From contig CAZABJ010000026.1 in NCBI GenBank assembly GCA_964483375.1, forward strand, positions 1-35,758: a DNA stretch of 35,758 bases, in the 5' to 3' direction. Both the position numbers and the translations under genes were made by a program. The notes beneath the pieces are model-generated. The model was not told the DNA's origin and did no database searches. It was given only the letters and a program-made list of their open reading frames with translations. This document shows, piece by piece, positions 7,540 through 15,743 of the stretch. Positions within the stretch are counted from its first letter, which is position 1. Every line of letters begins with the position of its first letter. This DNA comes from JAUIEH01 sp964483375. GTDB lineage: Bacteria > Pseudomonadota > Alphaproteobacteria > Caulobacterales > Maricaulaceae.

Positions 7540-8274
7540 GTGACGGACGAGAAAGCCTGTTTGGTGGTCGGGGCGGGGGATGACACCGGATCCGCCATCG
7601 CCAAAGCGTTCGCGCGTGAAGGCATGACCGCCTGCGTCGTCCGCCGCCCGCGCCACGGCGAAGAGCTGGAATTGTTGGCCCAGGCGATACGTCACGCCGG
7701 ACGCAAAGCTCGCGCTTTTCCCGTCGATGCGCGGGATGAAGACGCCATGGTCGGCTTGGTTGAGGAAATCGAAACCACCGTCGCGCCGATTGAGGTCGCG
7801 GTGTTCAATATCGGCGCGAATGTGCGTTTTGAGACGACCGAAACCACCGCGCGCGTGTTCACCAAAGTCTGGGAGATGGCCTGTTTCGCAGGCTTTCTGA
7901 TGGGACGCGAAGTCGCCAAGCGCATGCTGGCGCGCGGTCACGGCACGATAATTTTCACCGGCGCGACCGCCAGCATAAGAGGGTCGGCGGGGTTTTCCGC
8001 TTTCGCCGCCGCGAAACATGGGCTGCGCGCGCTCGCCCAGTCGATGGCGCGCGAATTGGGACCGCGCAACATCCATGTCGCCCATGTGGTCATCGATGGG
8101 GCGATCGATTCCGCCTTCATCCGGGAAATCAGGCCCGACGTCGACGCCGCCCGCGCAGACCAAGCCATCCTGTCGCCGGATGGGATCGCGGCGAACTATG
8201 TTTGGCTGCACAACCAGCCCCGGGATGCGTGGACCTTCGAATTGGACCTGCGGCCATGGCGCGAGACCTGGTGA
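7540..8274 (+). CDS. Atypical short-chain dehydrogenase/reductase lacking canonical Ser and Tyr
   Basis: A 244-residue Rossmann-fold protein starting at GTG, with AGGAAG well placed upstream. The cofactor loop is GAGDDTGSAIA, a variant of the classical TGxxxGxG. NIGAN stands where NNAG is usual. In the catalytic region, aligning FTGATASIRGSAGFSAFAAAK with the classical pattern puts Ala142 at the Ser position and Phe155 at the Tyr position, while Lys159 is kept. From memory this arrangement, with the following ARELGPRNIHVAHVVIDGAID block, recurs in a proteobacterial SDR subfamily. It may still bind NAD(P) but cannot use the standard Ser-Tyr-Lys chemistry. The substrate is unknown. It is followed by the sulfoxide reductase gene, 102 bases away, on the same strand. 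Confidence 0.85.
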   Translation: MTDEKACLVVGAGDDTGSAIAKAFAREGMTACVVRRPRHGEELELLAQAIRHAGRKARAFPVDARDEDAMVGLVEEIETTVAPIEVAVFNIGANVRFETTETTARVFTKVWEMACFAGFLMGREVAKRMLARGHGTIIFTGATASIRGSAGFSAFAAAKHGLRALAQSMARELGPRNIHVAHVVIDGAIDSAFIREIRPDVDAARADQAILSPDGIAANYVWLHNQPRDAWTFELDLRPWRETW

Positions 8275-8376
8275 GGCGGTCAGGATTGTCCGGGAGCGAC
8301 GGCCGGTCGAATTTTGAAATCCGTCGCGCGGGGCCCATCTGCCAAGCACGCCGTTGGGGCGAAAGGAGTGGCGAGA

Positions 8377-8883
8377 ATGACGACCGAACCCCCCGCGGAT
8401 GCGCCGACCATCTCTGACAAGGCCGCCGCCTACGCCGAGCTTAAGCTCCGTGTGGCGTCGGTGATCGCTGGCGAGACCAGCCGAACCGCCCGCTATGCGA
8501 CCGTCGCCTCCATGCTCGCCCAGACCTTCGGGCCGCGTTTTTTCTGGACCGGCTTTTACGAAGTCGACCTCGCCAAAGGCGATGAGCTTGTGGTTGGTCC
8601 CTATCAAGGCACGTTGGGCTGCTTGAGAATTCCGTTCGGCCGAGGCGTTTGCGGTGCAGCGGCGGCGACCGGGGAGACCCAACTCGTGCCCGACGTTCAC
8701 GCCTTTGACGGCCACATCGCTTGCGATGCGCGCTCGAATTCAGAAATCGTCGTGCCGGTGCGCGATCGGGACGGAAAGCTCGCCGCGGTGCTCGACGTCG
8801 ATTCCACCGAGGTCGACGCCTTTGATGAAACCGACCGCGATGGGCTGGAGGCGATTTGCGCCATTCTTCTGACCGCGGATTAG
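8377..8883 (+). CDS. msrC: Free methionine-(R)-sulfoxide reductase (GAF domain)
   Basis: A 168-residue single GAF-domain enzyme that reduces free L-methionine-(R)-sulfoxide to methionine, repairing oxidised methionine pools with thioredoxin as electron donor. The family signature is complete: GPYQG, then GCLRIPFGRGVCG and GHIACDARSNSEIVVP, giving the three redox cysteines Cys82, Cys92 and Cys116. The ATG at 8377 follows AAAGGAG; an upstream in-frame ATG at 8314 would add 21 residues that do not belong to the GAF fold. It is convergent with the S9-like gene, with only 7 bases between stops. The motif match is close to full family identity, so the call is strong. Confidence 0.93.
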   Translation: MTTEPPADAPTISDKAAAYAELKLRVASVIAGETSRTARYATVASMLAQTFGPRFFWTGFYEVDLAKGDELVVGPYQGTLGCLRIPFGRGVCGAAAATGETQLVPDVHAFDGHIACDARSNSEIVVPVRDRDGKLAAVLDVDSTEVDAFDETDRDGLEAICAILLTAD

Positions 8884-8890
8884 GCCCGGC

Positions 8891-10957
8891 TCAGCGTTCC
8901 GCCGTCGCCAAGGCCGCCGCGCTCTCGGCCAGGCCGGTCACATACTCCGCGCCATAAAGGATCGAAAGCGGCGAACCGGCGATGTCCCGCTGCACCGGCT
9001 CAACCGCCCCGCCCAGGCAGTCGCCGAAAAACGCCTCCGCCGCCGCGGCGAGCGCGATGCGCGTGCCCGGACCGTCGAGACCTCCATTCTCAGAAGGAAA
9101 CATCGCCAGCGTCGCCTCGCCCGGCATGCTCTCAACAAAAGCGCGCGCGCGAGAAACCGCGTCGGGGTCATTGAGCCCCTCGTCGGCGATAAGGATCGGC
9201 CGGGAGATCTCAGGCGCGAAAGAGGTCGGCGACAAGGCGGTCAATCGCGCCCTGTCAGCGGCGTCGGCGGGGTCGCCGAACACGCGCCGAAGCAAGCGCG
9301 ACCGGTCACTGAAATACGGTGGGATGTCCTCGATCACCGCAACGAGGTCCAAGGGCGGGTCGATCGCTGCGGCGCAGACGAAAAGATCGGCGTCACGCGC
9401 CGCCGCCCGCAGCGCCGTCACCCCGCCGAAGCCCGCGCCGAATACTGCGATGCGCTCGGCATCCGCCACACCGCGTTCGATGGCCCATTGCGCAGCATCG
9501 CGCACGTCATCTTGCACCGCGCCGCCCCATTCGCCTTCTGCGGCGTTGAGGAATGTCTTTCCCGCGCCGCTTGCGCCGCGGCTGTTCAGCGCCAAGACCG
9601 CGTAGCCGCGCTCGCTCAACCAATCGGCGCGGTCGTCATAGCCCTCGCTCCAACGATCGCCGGGATACTCGATTGGCATCAGGACCATGGGTGCGGGCGT
9701 GTCGGGCCGGCCGTCGCCATCTTCGTCGGCGCCGGGGGGTAAGGAGAGGTACGCCGTCAGCTCCACGCCGTCGCGGCTCCGCAACACGACCGGCGTTCGC
9801 GCGCGCGCAGGGCGATCGGCCAGTTCGGGACGAATGTCGACAAAGTGCGAGACGGTCAGCGCTTCGCGGTCGAAGATATAGTACGTGCCCGGATTGTCTG
9901 CAGCCCAAGTAAAGAGGATCCATTGTCGGTCATCGAGCGTCCGCGAAAGAATGCGGACATGCCCGCCCACAACGTCGTCAATGGTCTCGAAGGCGGCGGC
10001 GATATCGCCGGACAGCGGCAGCCATTCCAGAGACAGACGTTCGACGGAGAAAGCCTCCGGCTGCGCGGTGACGGGATGGAAAAGGACCTCGCCCACATCC
10101 GCGCCGTTCACGGCCCCGATGACGCTGCGCTCCCCGGTGGTCAGGTCGATCCGGACGAGCGCAGCGGAATCACGCCCAGTGCTGTCTACCGCCGTGGCGG
10201 TACGGCCGCCGCGGTCCACCGCCAAAAGATGGGATTGGGCGGCGTCTTCGGGCGCGAAGACCGTCACGCGCCGCCAGCCGCCGCGATCAAGCGCGAAAAG
10301 TTCGCGCGCGCCTTGAGCCGTCGGTCGTTCCGCCGCCTGCAGCCGCAACCCCGGATCGAAGTGAAATTTCGTGAAGCCGGCGGTGTTTTCGAACAACAGC
10401 CGGGCGTCGCCCGACAGAATGTTGACTTCATAGAGGTCCAGCCGGCCCGGCTCGAGCGCGTCCGCCGCAATGATGACCTTGGTGGGAAAGTCCCAGCTTG
10501 TCGCGACGATTCGCGCGCGGGTCGCCGTACCCTCCGGGGTGAGATTGGCGAGCGTCCCTGTCGCCACGTTAAGAGAGATGACGTGCATGCGCTCTGGATC
10601 GGAATAGGGGTCGACATACAGCACATGAGCGTCGTCGCGCGCCCAGATGTAGGAGCTGATGCCCGGCGCGCCGACTGAGGTGACCGGTCTGGCTTCTTCC
10701 GGCGCATCGGCCGGCGCGACCCAAATGTTCAGCGCGCCGTCTAAGGGCGCGAGCCATGACACCATGGCCCCATCGGGCGACAAGCGGGCGCGGATGTGCG
10801 TGGGCGGGCCGAATAGCTGCGCACGCGGGGTGAGGGGGCTTTGGGTCGCGGCGTTCTCAAACGACTCGGGCAGAGCCGGCGGGGGCGTCGCGTCGTCCCC
10901 GCAGGCGGCGAGCGCAAGCAGAGCGACGAGCGTCAATCGGGCGCTGATGACAGCCAT
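8891..10957 (-). CDS. S9-family peptidase-like lipoprotein, catalytic Ser and His replaced
   Basis: A 688-residue protein with a lipoprotein signal (LALAAC, Cys19). A region of about 370 residues with beta-propeller-like repeats follows, then a C-terminal alpha/beta-hydrolase domain (VVLRSRDGVELTAYLSLPPG onward). This is the architecture of prolyl oligopeptidase/acylaminoacyl-peptidase relatives. In the nucleophile elbow GxSxGG the sequence reads GAGFGG, with Gly509 (GGC) in place of Ser. The Asp position is kept (Asp597 in GLNDPD). The usual HGG/HGF reads ENGG, with Asn624 (AAT) in place of His. Two of three triad residues are therefore gone while the reading frame and fold motifs are intact. 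It is probably a periplasm-facing binding or scaffolding pseudo-enzyme. It is convergent with the sulfoxide reductase gene. Confidence 0.85.
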   Translation of the reverse strand: MAVISARLTLVALLALAACGDDATPPPALPESFENAATQSPLTPRAQLFGPPTHIRARLSPDGAMVSWLAPLDGALNIWVAPADAPEEARPVTSVGAPGISSYIWARDDAHVLYVDPYSDPERMHVISLNVATGTLANLTPEGTATRARIVATSWDFPTKVIIAADALEPGRLDLYEVNILSGDARLLFENTAGFTKFHFDPGLRLQAAERPTAQGARELFALDRGGWRRVTVFAPEDAAQSHLLAVDRGGRTATAVDSTGRDSAALVRIDLTTGERSVIGAVNGADVGEVLFHPVTAQPEAFSVERLSLEWLPLSGDIAAAFETIDDVVGGHVRILSRTLDDRQWILFTWAADNPGTYYIFDREALTVSHFVDIRPELADRPARARTPVVLRSRDGVELTAYLSLPPGADEDGDGRPDTPAPMVLMPIEYPGDRWSEGYDDRADWLSERGYAVLALNSRGASGAGKTFLNAAEGEWGGAVQDDVRDAAQWAIERGVADAERIAVFGAGFGGVTALRAAARDADLFVCAAAIDPPLDLVAVIEDIPPYFSDRSRLLRRVFGDPADAADRARLTALSPTSFAPEISRPILIADEGLNDPDAVSRARAFVESMPGEATLAMFPSENGGLDGPGTRIALAAAAEAFFGDCLGGAVEPVQRDIAGSPLSILYGAEYVTGLAESAAALATAER

Positions 10958-11145
10958 GATAGGCGGACCGAGCCTCCTCTTGCCCTAGGGCGCGACGCCT
11001 ATGCGTAGGCCGCTACGCGCGTCGCCTCAAGTTACGCCGCAGTCAGGCGGGGGAAAGGCGCCTTGGCGGCGAGAGCAGGGCCCGCTAAAACCTCCGCCCT
11101 TCCCAGCATCGCCGCGCCGGTCGGCGCGATCCTCGGAGACGCTTG

Positions 11146-12810
11146 ATGGCTCGACAGTACATCTACCATATGCGCGGCCTGACCAAGGCTTATCGCGGCG
11201 GCAAGAAGGTGCTGGAGGACATTCACCTGTCTTTCTATCCCGATGCGAAGATCGGGGTCGTCGGCGTGAACGGCGCGGGTAAGTCGACGCTGCTGAAGAT
11301 TATGGCGGGCCTCGACACCGAGTTCACCGGCGAAGCCTGGCTGGCGGAGGGCGCGCGGGTCGGCTTCCTCCCGCAGGAGCCTCAGCTGGATCCCGAAAAA
11401 ACCGTCTGGGAAAACGTTGTCGTCGGCTCTGCGGAGAAGAAGCTGGTCGACGACTATAATCTGGTCTCCACCAAGCTCGGCGAGGACTACACCGATGAGT
11501 TGATGGAGGAAATGAACCGTCTCCAAGAGGAAATCGACGCCAAAGACGCCTGGGACATCGACTCAAAGATTGAAATGGCGATGGACGCTTTGCGGTGCCC
11601 CGAACCGGATGCGGAGGTGACGAACCTCTCCGGGGGCGAGCAGCGGCGGGTCGCATTGTGCAAGCTCTTGCTTGAAAAGCCCGATCTCCTGCTGCTCGAC
11701 GAACCGACCAACCATTTGGACGCCGAGTCCGTAGCTTGGCTGCAGCATCACCTGACCGAGTATCCCGGCGCCGTCATTCTCGTCACGCACGACCGTTACT
11801 TCCTCGACCAGATCACTGGCTGGACGCTCGAACTCGATCGCGGCCGCGGCGTCCCCTATGAGGGCAACTACTCCGCTTGGTTGGAGCAAAAGGCTCAGCG
11901 CCTGGCGCAGGAAGGCCGGGAAGAAGCCGCACGCCAGCGCGCGCTGTCCCGCGAACTTGAATGGATCCGCTCAAGCCCCAAGGCGCGTCAGGCCAAGTCC
12001 AAGGCCCGCGTGCGGGCATATGAGGAAATGCGCGACCAGGCGGAGAAGGAGGAGACCCGCACCGCGCAGATTCAAGTTCCCCCGGGTCCGCGCCTGGGCG
12101 GGGTCGTGCTTGAGGCGGATGATCTCAATAAGGGTTTCGGTGACCGTGTTCTGATCAAGGACCTCTCGTTTCGATTGCCCCCGGGCGGGATCGTTGGGGT
12201 TATCGGCCCGAACGGCGCAGGCAAGACCACGCTTTTCCGCATGATCGTCGGTCAAGAAACCCCCGACGGCGGAGATTTGCGTCTGGGGGAGACGGTTAAG
12301 CTCGGCTATGTGGACCAATCCCGTGACGCGCTTGATGATTCCAAGACCGTTTGGGAGGAAATCTCAGGCGGTGTCGACGTCATCGACCTGGCGGGGCGGG
12401 ACGTCCAGAGCCGAGCCTATGTCAGCTGGTTCAACTTCCGCGGCGTGGATCAGCAAAAACCAGTCGGCAAGCTCTCTGGCGGTGAGCGCAACCGGGTTCA
12501 TCTGGCGAAGATGCTGAAGGAGGGCGCGAACCTCTTGCTGCTTGACGAACCGACCAACGATCTGGATGTGGAGACGCTTTCAGCCCTCGAGGCGGCGCTG
12601 GAGGATTTCCCGGGCTGCGCGGTCATCATCAGCCACGATCGCTTCTTCTTAGACCGGATCGCTACGCACATTCTGGCGTTTGAAGGCGACAGCCATGTGG
12701 AGTGGTTCGAGGGGTCGTTCTCCGACTATCTCGAAGACAAGAAACGCCGGCTTGGACCCGACGCGGACATGCCGCGCCGGATCAAGTTCCAGAAATTCAC
12801 CCGCGCCTGA
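11146..12810 (+). CDS. ettA: Energy-dependent translational throttle protein EttA (ABC-F)
   Basis: A 554-residue soluble ABC-F ATPase that binds the ribosomal E site and gates entry into elongation according to the ATP/ADP ratio. There are two nucleotide-binding domains. The first has Walker A GVNGAGKST, signature LSGGEQRRVAL and Walker B LLLLDEPTNHLD; the second has GPNGAGKTT, LSGGERNRVHL and LLLLDEPTNDLD. Between them lies the charged P-site tRNA interaction linker (residues about 245-310, with RQAKSKARVRAYEEM). Length and N-terminal sequence match E. coli EttA (555 residues) closely. The ATG at 11146 is preceded by GGAG; a TTG one codon earlier is less likely. It is monocistronic as far as can be seen, transcribed divergently from the S9-like gene. 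Confidence 0.95.
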   Translation: MARQYIYHMRGLTKAYRGGKKVLEDIHLSFYPDAKIGVVGVNGAGKSTLLKIMAGLDTEFTGEAWLAEGARVGFLPQEPQLDPEKTVWENVVVGSAEKKLVDDYNLVSTKLGEDYTDELMEEMNRLQEEIDAKDAWDIDSKIEMAMDALRCPEPDAEVTNLSGGEQRRVALCKLLLEKPDLLLLDEPTNHLDAESVAWLQHHLTEYPGAVILVTHDRYFLDQITGWTLELDRGRGVPYEGNYSAWLEQKAQRLAQEGREEAARQRALSRELEWIRSSPKARQAKSKARVRAYEEMRDQAEKEETRTAQIQVPPGPRLGGVVLEADDLNKGFGDRVLIKDLSFRLPPGGIVGVIGPNGAGKTTLFRMIVGQETPDGGDLRLGETVKLGYVDQSRDALDDSKTVWEEISGGVDVIDLAGRDVQSRAYVSWFNFRGVDQQKPVGKLSGGERNRVHLAKMLKEGANLLLLDEPTNDLDVETLSALEAALEDFPGCAVIISHDRFFLDRIATHILAFEGDSHVEWFEGSFSDYLEDKKRRLGPDADMPRRIKFQKFTRA

Positions 12811-12820
12811 GGCCAGGGGG

Positions 12821-13060
12821 TCAGCCGCCCGCCTGCGCGCGGAGGAAACCGACATAGTCCTCATTGTCGTAAAAACGTTCGACAATGAGCGGGAAGAGGG
12901 CGCGCCCCTCGGCACGGTTGGTTATGATCACCAGCCCAATGTCGCGTTCGGGCACGTAAAGCGCGACGCTTGCCGCGCCCAAATCCCCGCCGCCATGCCA
13001 GATGACCCGCTCATCGCCGTAGTCGAAGACGACCGCGAAGGGCGAAACGGACTTTCTCAA
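12821..13060 (-). pseudogene. C-terminal remnant of a serine beta-lactamase/CubicO-family hydrolase
   Basis: Only about 80 residues remain. They match the very end of class-C beta-lactamase-like hydrolases: the strand before the KTG-equivalent HGGG motif (VIWHGGGDLGAASVALYVPE), then GLVIITNRAEG and the terminal helix. The roughly 300 residues that hold the SxxK and YxN motifs are absent, and mlaC begins immediately upstream. The frame starts at an in-frame TGA at about 13085, and only TTG at 13060 is available as a start. A neighbouring frame ends at the same place, so a frameshift as well as a deletion is possible. No product is expected to be active. Confidence 0.75.
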
Positions 13061-13146
13061 AGCAATCCCCTCTGTTCGAATGCTTCATGCATCACGATGC
13101 GCAGAGGGGGGGCGTTTGGATGCGGCGACGGCGTTATGCGTGGAAA

Positions 13147-13752
13147 TCAGTTGCGGGCGACGCGCGCCTGGAGCGCCTCGGTGGCTGCGGAGACGCGGCC
13201 GCCGGCGCTGGCGATGATGTCGACCACTTCGGCGCGCTGATTGATTGCGAGCCAAGCGCCAGCGATTGACACGTCCACGACCCGATGCTCGTCAGGGCCG
13301 CCCATGACCCGCCAATCCACGCGGATCGGCTGGTCCAGCGTGCCGCCGCTCACGATGGAATGAACGACCACATCGGCGGGTCCGTCGCGATCGGTCGAAC
13401 CGGTGACGGAGAATGTCTCATCGGTGAAGTCGCCTAAGCGAGACTCATACACGCCGTACGCGTACTCACGGAAAGCATCTGAAAACAAAGCGAAATCGTC
13501 TTCATCCACCGTTCTGGCATAACGCCCAAGAACGAAGCGGGTCACGCGGCGGACATCAGCGATGTCTTCGACGAAATCGCGAAACGCTTCTTGTTTTTCC
13601 TCAATGCCAAGGTTCTCGTCACCCAGAACGGCAAGTGCATACCGGGCATTTTCTTCAACGAACGATTCAGCGGTTATATCCGCCTTCGCGGCGAGCGGTG
13701 CGGCGACAGCAGCGATCGCCGCCACCGCGATCATTTTCCAAGAACGCAGCAT
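13147..13752 (-). CDS. mlaC: MlaC/Ttg2D-family periplasmic phospholipid-binding protein
   Basis: A 201-residue secreted protein (signal peptide residues 1-24, ending AAKA). It has the MlaC fold features: the helix pattern FRDFVEDIADVRRVTRFVLGRYARTVDEDDFALFSDAFREYAYGVY in successive segments, then the beta-sheet that builds the lipid pocket, closing with DVSIAGAWLAINQRAEVVDIIASAGG. MlaC shuttles phospholipid between the outer-membrane MlaA complex and the inner-membrane MlaFEDB transporter. It follows mlaA on the same strand, with 82 bases between them. The MlaFED genes are not in this window. GGAGAA precedes the ATG at 13752; a longer frame to 13815 adds residues with no signal peptide character. 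Confidence 0.92.
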   Translation of the reverse strand: MLRSWKMIAVAAIAAVAAPLAAKADITAESFVEENARYALAVLGDENLGIEEKQEAFRDFVEDIADVRRVTRFVLGRYARTVDEDDFALFSDAFREYAYGVYESRLGDFTDETFSVTGSTDRDGPADVVVHSIVSGGTLDQPIRVDWRVMGGPDEHRVVDVSIAGAWLAINQRAEVVDIIASAGGRVSAATEALQARVARN

Positions 13753-13810
13753 GACTGTGGGTTCTCCGCAGTTTGACGCAACCGGACTGTGCAGACGCCG
13801 TCCCTCGTCC

Positions 13811-13833
13811 CCCAAAACCTAGGCTTTTTTGGG
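13811..13833 (-). terminator. Hairpin directly after mlaA
   Basis: On the minus strand CCCAAAA and TTTTGGG form a 7-bp stem around a 9-base loop, beginning one base after the mlaA stop. No U-tract follows, so it is more likely an attenuating or mRNA-end-protecting hairpin that sets the mlaA:mlaC ratio than a full terminator. Confidence 0.4.
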
Positions 13834-13834
13834 A

Positions 13835-14575
13835 CTATTCAAAGTCCGGATACTCTTCAAAATCGGGCAGGTTCTCGATTTCGTTCTCGGAAATCCGTCG
13901 ATTGCGCGATTGGATGTAGAGCGTGCGGGTCTGGACATAGGGGTCCAAGCTCTCGCGGGTGAGCTCGATGGCGTCGTCGGCGCGGTGACGGATGTCGATG
14001 CCGTCGAGCACGCCAGTCGTCACGCGCAGGGTGTCGTCGCCCTCGAATTCGCTCCATGTGAGGGGGTCGAAAGCCACATCGACGCCCCGTCCGGCGAGAT
14101 CGCGGGCGGTGGTGGGACCCAGGATCGGAAGCACGATGTAGGGCCCGTTCTCCACGCCCCAAACGGCCAGGGTTTGGCCGAAATCCTCGTCTTCTTTTTC
14201 GATCCCGCCGACATTGGCGGCGATGTCGTAAAGACCGGCCACCCCGAGCGTTGAATTGAAGAAGAAACGCGTGGCTTGACGGCCTGCGCCGGCGAAGTCG
14301 CCCTGCAGCACCTCATTAACGAACCAAACCGGGGTTTTCAGGTTGTCGACGAAGTCTCGGATCCGGTTTCGGCCGAAGCGTGGGACGACCGCGCCATAGA
14401 CTTCCGAGGCCGGCTCGATGACGACGCGGTCAACCCCGCTGTTAAAGGCGAAGATCGCGCGGTTTGCTGGTTCGAACGGGTCGGCCACAAGTTGTTCGGA
14501 TGTGGTCGGCGTGGTGGCGCACCCGCCCAATGTGACGGCTACGCCGGCTGCCATAATGGCGGCGAATTTCCGCAT
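13835..14575 (-). CDS. mlaA: MlaA/VacJ outer-membrane lipoprotein
   Basis: A 246-residue lipoprotein (signal residues 1-18, lipobox LGGC, Cys19). It removes mislocalised phospholipid from the outer leaflet of the outer membrane and passes it to MlaC. The family blocks are visible: DPFEPANRAIFAFN, VPRFGRNRIRDFVDNLKTPVWFVNE in adjacent stretches, FFFNSTLGVAGLYD, FGQTLAVWGV and GPYIVLPILGPTTARD. The C-terminus is acidic (EEYPDFE). The ATG at 14575 has the best ribosome binding site in the area (GGGAGGAA). A longer frame to 14701 would place 42 basic residues before the lipoprotein signal and is rejected. It diverges from the SahR-like gene across 184 bases. Confidence 0.94.
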   Translation of the reverse strand: MRKFAAIMAAGVAVTLGGCATTPTTSEQLVADPFEPANRAIFAFNSGVDRVVIEPASEVYGAVVPRFGRNRIRDFVDNLKTPVWFVNEVLQGDFAGAGRQATRFFFNSTLGVAGLYDIAANVGGIEKEDEDFGQTLAVWGVENGPYIVLPILGPTTARDLAGRGVDVAFDPLTWSEFEGDDTLRVTTGVLDGIDIRHRADDAIELTRESLDPYVQTRTLYIQSRNRRISENEIENLPDFEEYPDFE

Positions 14576-14735
14576 GCTTTTTCCTCCCGCCATCCGGAGC
14601 GCGCGCGCGACCGAAACGTCCTGCGACCTGCGGGGAGAGTGGGAACTTTCGCCCTTCGTTTCAACAAAAACGGGGCGGTAACAGCGACGAATTCTGAGCA
14701 ACTGTGCGTGATCGGCGTCAGTTCCATTCCCAAGC

Positions 14736-14763
14736 GCATCAAGATATGTTTATATCCTCATGC
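14736..14763. promoter_or_regulatory. Imperfect palindrome over the sahR-like start, candidate operator
   Basis: The core GATATGTTTATATC (14743-14756) is a perfect 5-bp inverted repeat with a 4-base centre. The symmetry continues outward: the two half-sites read GCATCAAGATATGT and GCATGAGGATATAA and agree at 10 of 14 positions. ArsR-family repressors bind A+T-rich imperfect palindromes of this kind near promoters. The site ends on the ATG at 14760, so bound protein would block its own operon. That SahR-like protein binds here is inference. Confidence 0.6.
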
Positions 14764-15743
14764 CCATGAGCTTGGAACGCACACTCTCCGCCCTGCGCGC
14801 GATCGGGGAACCGACCCGGCTGCGCATGCTGGCGCTGTTGTCTCGCGGTGAACTCACTGTGAGCGAACTCGTGCAGGTGCTCGGGCAAAGCCAGCCGCGT
14901 GTAAGCCGCCACCTCAAATTGATGGCCGAGGCGGGCGTGGTGGAGCGCATGCCCGAAGGCGCATGGGTGTTTTACGGCCTCATGGTGGAAAACCCGCAAA
15001 CCAGCCTGCTCGTTGAGGCCGTCGTCAGCGCGATACCGGAGGACGACCCTACGCTCGCCCGTGACTTGACCCGCTTGGCGGAAGTTAAAATTGCCCGGCG
15101 CACGGCGGCGGAAGCGTATTTTCGGATCGTCGCCCAAGACTGGGATCGCATCCGCGGTTTGCATATGGCGAGCGAACATGTCGAACAAGCCATGCGCGAG
15201 GTCGCGGGGCCGGGTCCTTTCGATTTGATGGTGGATATCGGCACCGGAACGGGACGTGTCTTGGAGGTGTTCGCAGACACGGTGCGGCGCGGGGTCGGCA
15301 TCGATTTGAGCCACGAAATGCTCACGGTCGCGCGGGCCAATCTCGAACGCGCAGGGCTGTCCCAATGCTCAGTCCGGCACGCGGATTTGTTTGCTTTGCC
15401 GTTCCCAGCCAGCGTGGCGCGACTGGTGACCATTCACCAAGTACTTCACTATCTCGAAGACCCGTCTCGGGCGGTGTTGGAAGCGACAAGGCTTCTGGCG
15501 CCGGGGGGGCGGCTCATGATCGTTGATTTCGCTCCGCATGGCCTGGAATTCCTGCGCGACGACCACGCCCATCGGCGGCTCGGATTCGCGGATCGGGAAG
15601 TTGAGAAATGGGCGGATGCTGGAGGGCTTCGGTTCGCCGATGTTCGCACGCTTGCCGCAGATGAGGACGGATTGACCGTCAAGATTTGGCTCGCTGAGCG
15701 CTCAGCGCTTGGGGGCGTGGAACAGACGGGGGACGCTGCATGA
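14760..15743 (+). CDS. sahR: SahR-like regulator: ArsR-family HTH fused to a SAM-methyltransferase-like domain
   Basis: A 327-residue protein. Residues 5-75 are a winged helix of the ArsR type (IGEPTRLRMLALL, then recognition helix QSQPRVSRHLKLM). Residues 150-290 form a class I methyltransferase fold with motif I DIGTGTGRVLEVF, the acidic end of strand 2 GIDLS, and DLFALPF. SahR proteins, described in Proteobacteria, use such a methylase-related domain to sense S-adenosylhomocysteine and de-repress SAM-cycle genes. Leading a metF-metH operon fits this exactly. The metal-site cysteines of ArsR sensors are absent. Either ATG 14760 or ATG 14766 could be the start; neither has a strong Shine-Dalgarno. 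The stop overlaps the metF ATG. It may alternatively retain methyltransferase activity. Confidence 0.83.
   Translation: MPMSLERTLSALRAIGEPTRLRMLALLSRGELTVSELVQVLGQSQPRVSRHLKLMAEAGVVERMPEGAWVFYGLMVENPQTSLLVEAVVSAIPEDDPTLARDLTRLAEVKIARRTAAEAYFRIVAQDWDRIRGLHMASEHVEQAMREVAGPGPFDLMVDIGTGTGRVLEVFADTVRRGVGIDLSHEMLTVARANLERAGLSQCSVRHADLFALPFPASVARLVTIHQVLHYLEDPSRAVLEATRLLAPGGRLMIVDFAPHGLEFLRDDHAHRRLGFADREVEKWADAGGLRFADVRTLAADEDGLTVKIWLAERSALGGVEQTGDAA

Noticed and set aside
7112..7543. Possible 143-codon gene before the SDR gene
   Set aside because: It needs a TTG start without a Shine-Dalgarno, spans the composition boundary, and its second half is basic low-complexity sequence. The opposite strand is no better.
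7147..8715. Long leftward open frame of 522 codons
   Set aside because: It lies antisense to the SDR and sulfoxide reductase genes, which have clear motifs, and its translation is Arg/Gly-rich without domains.
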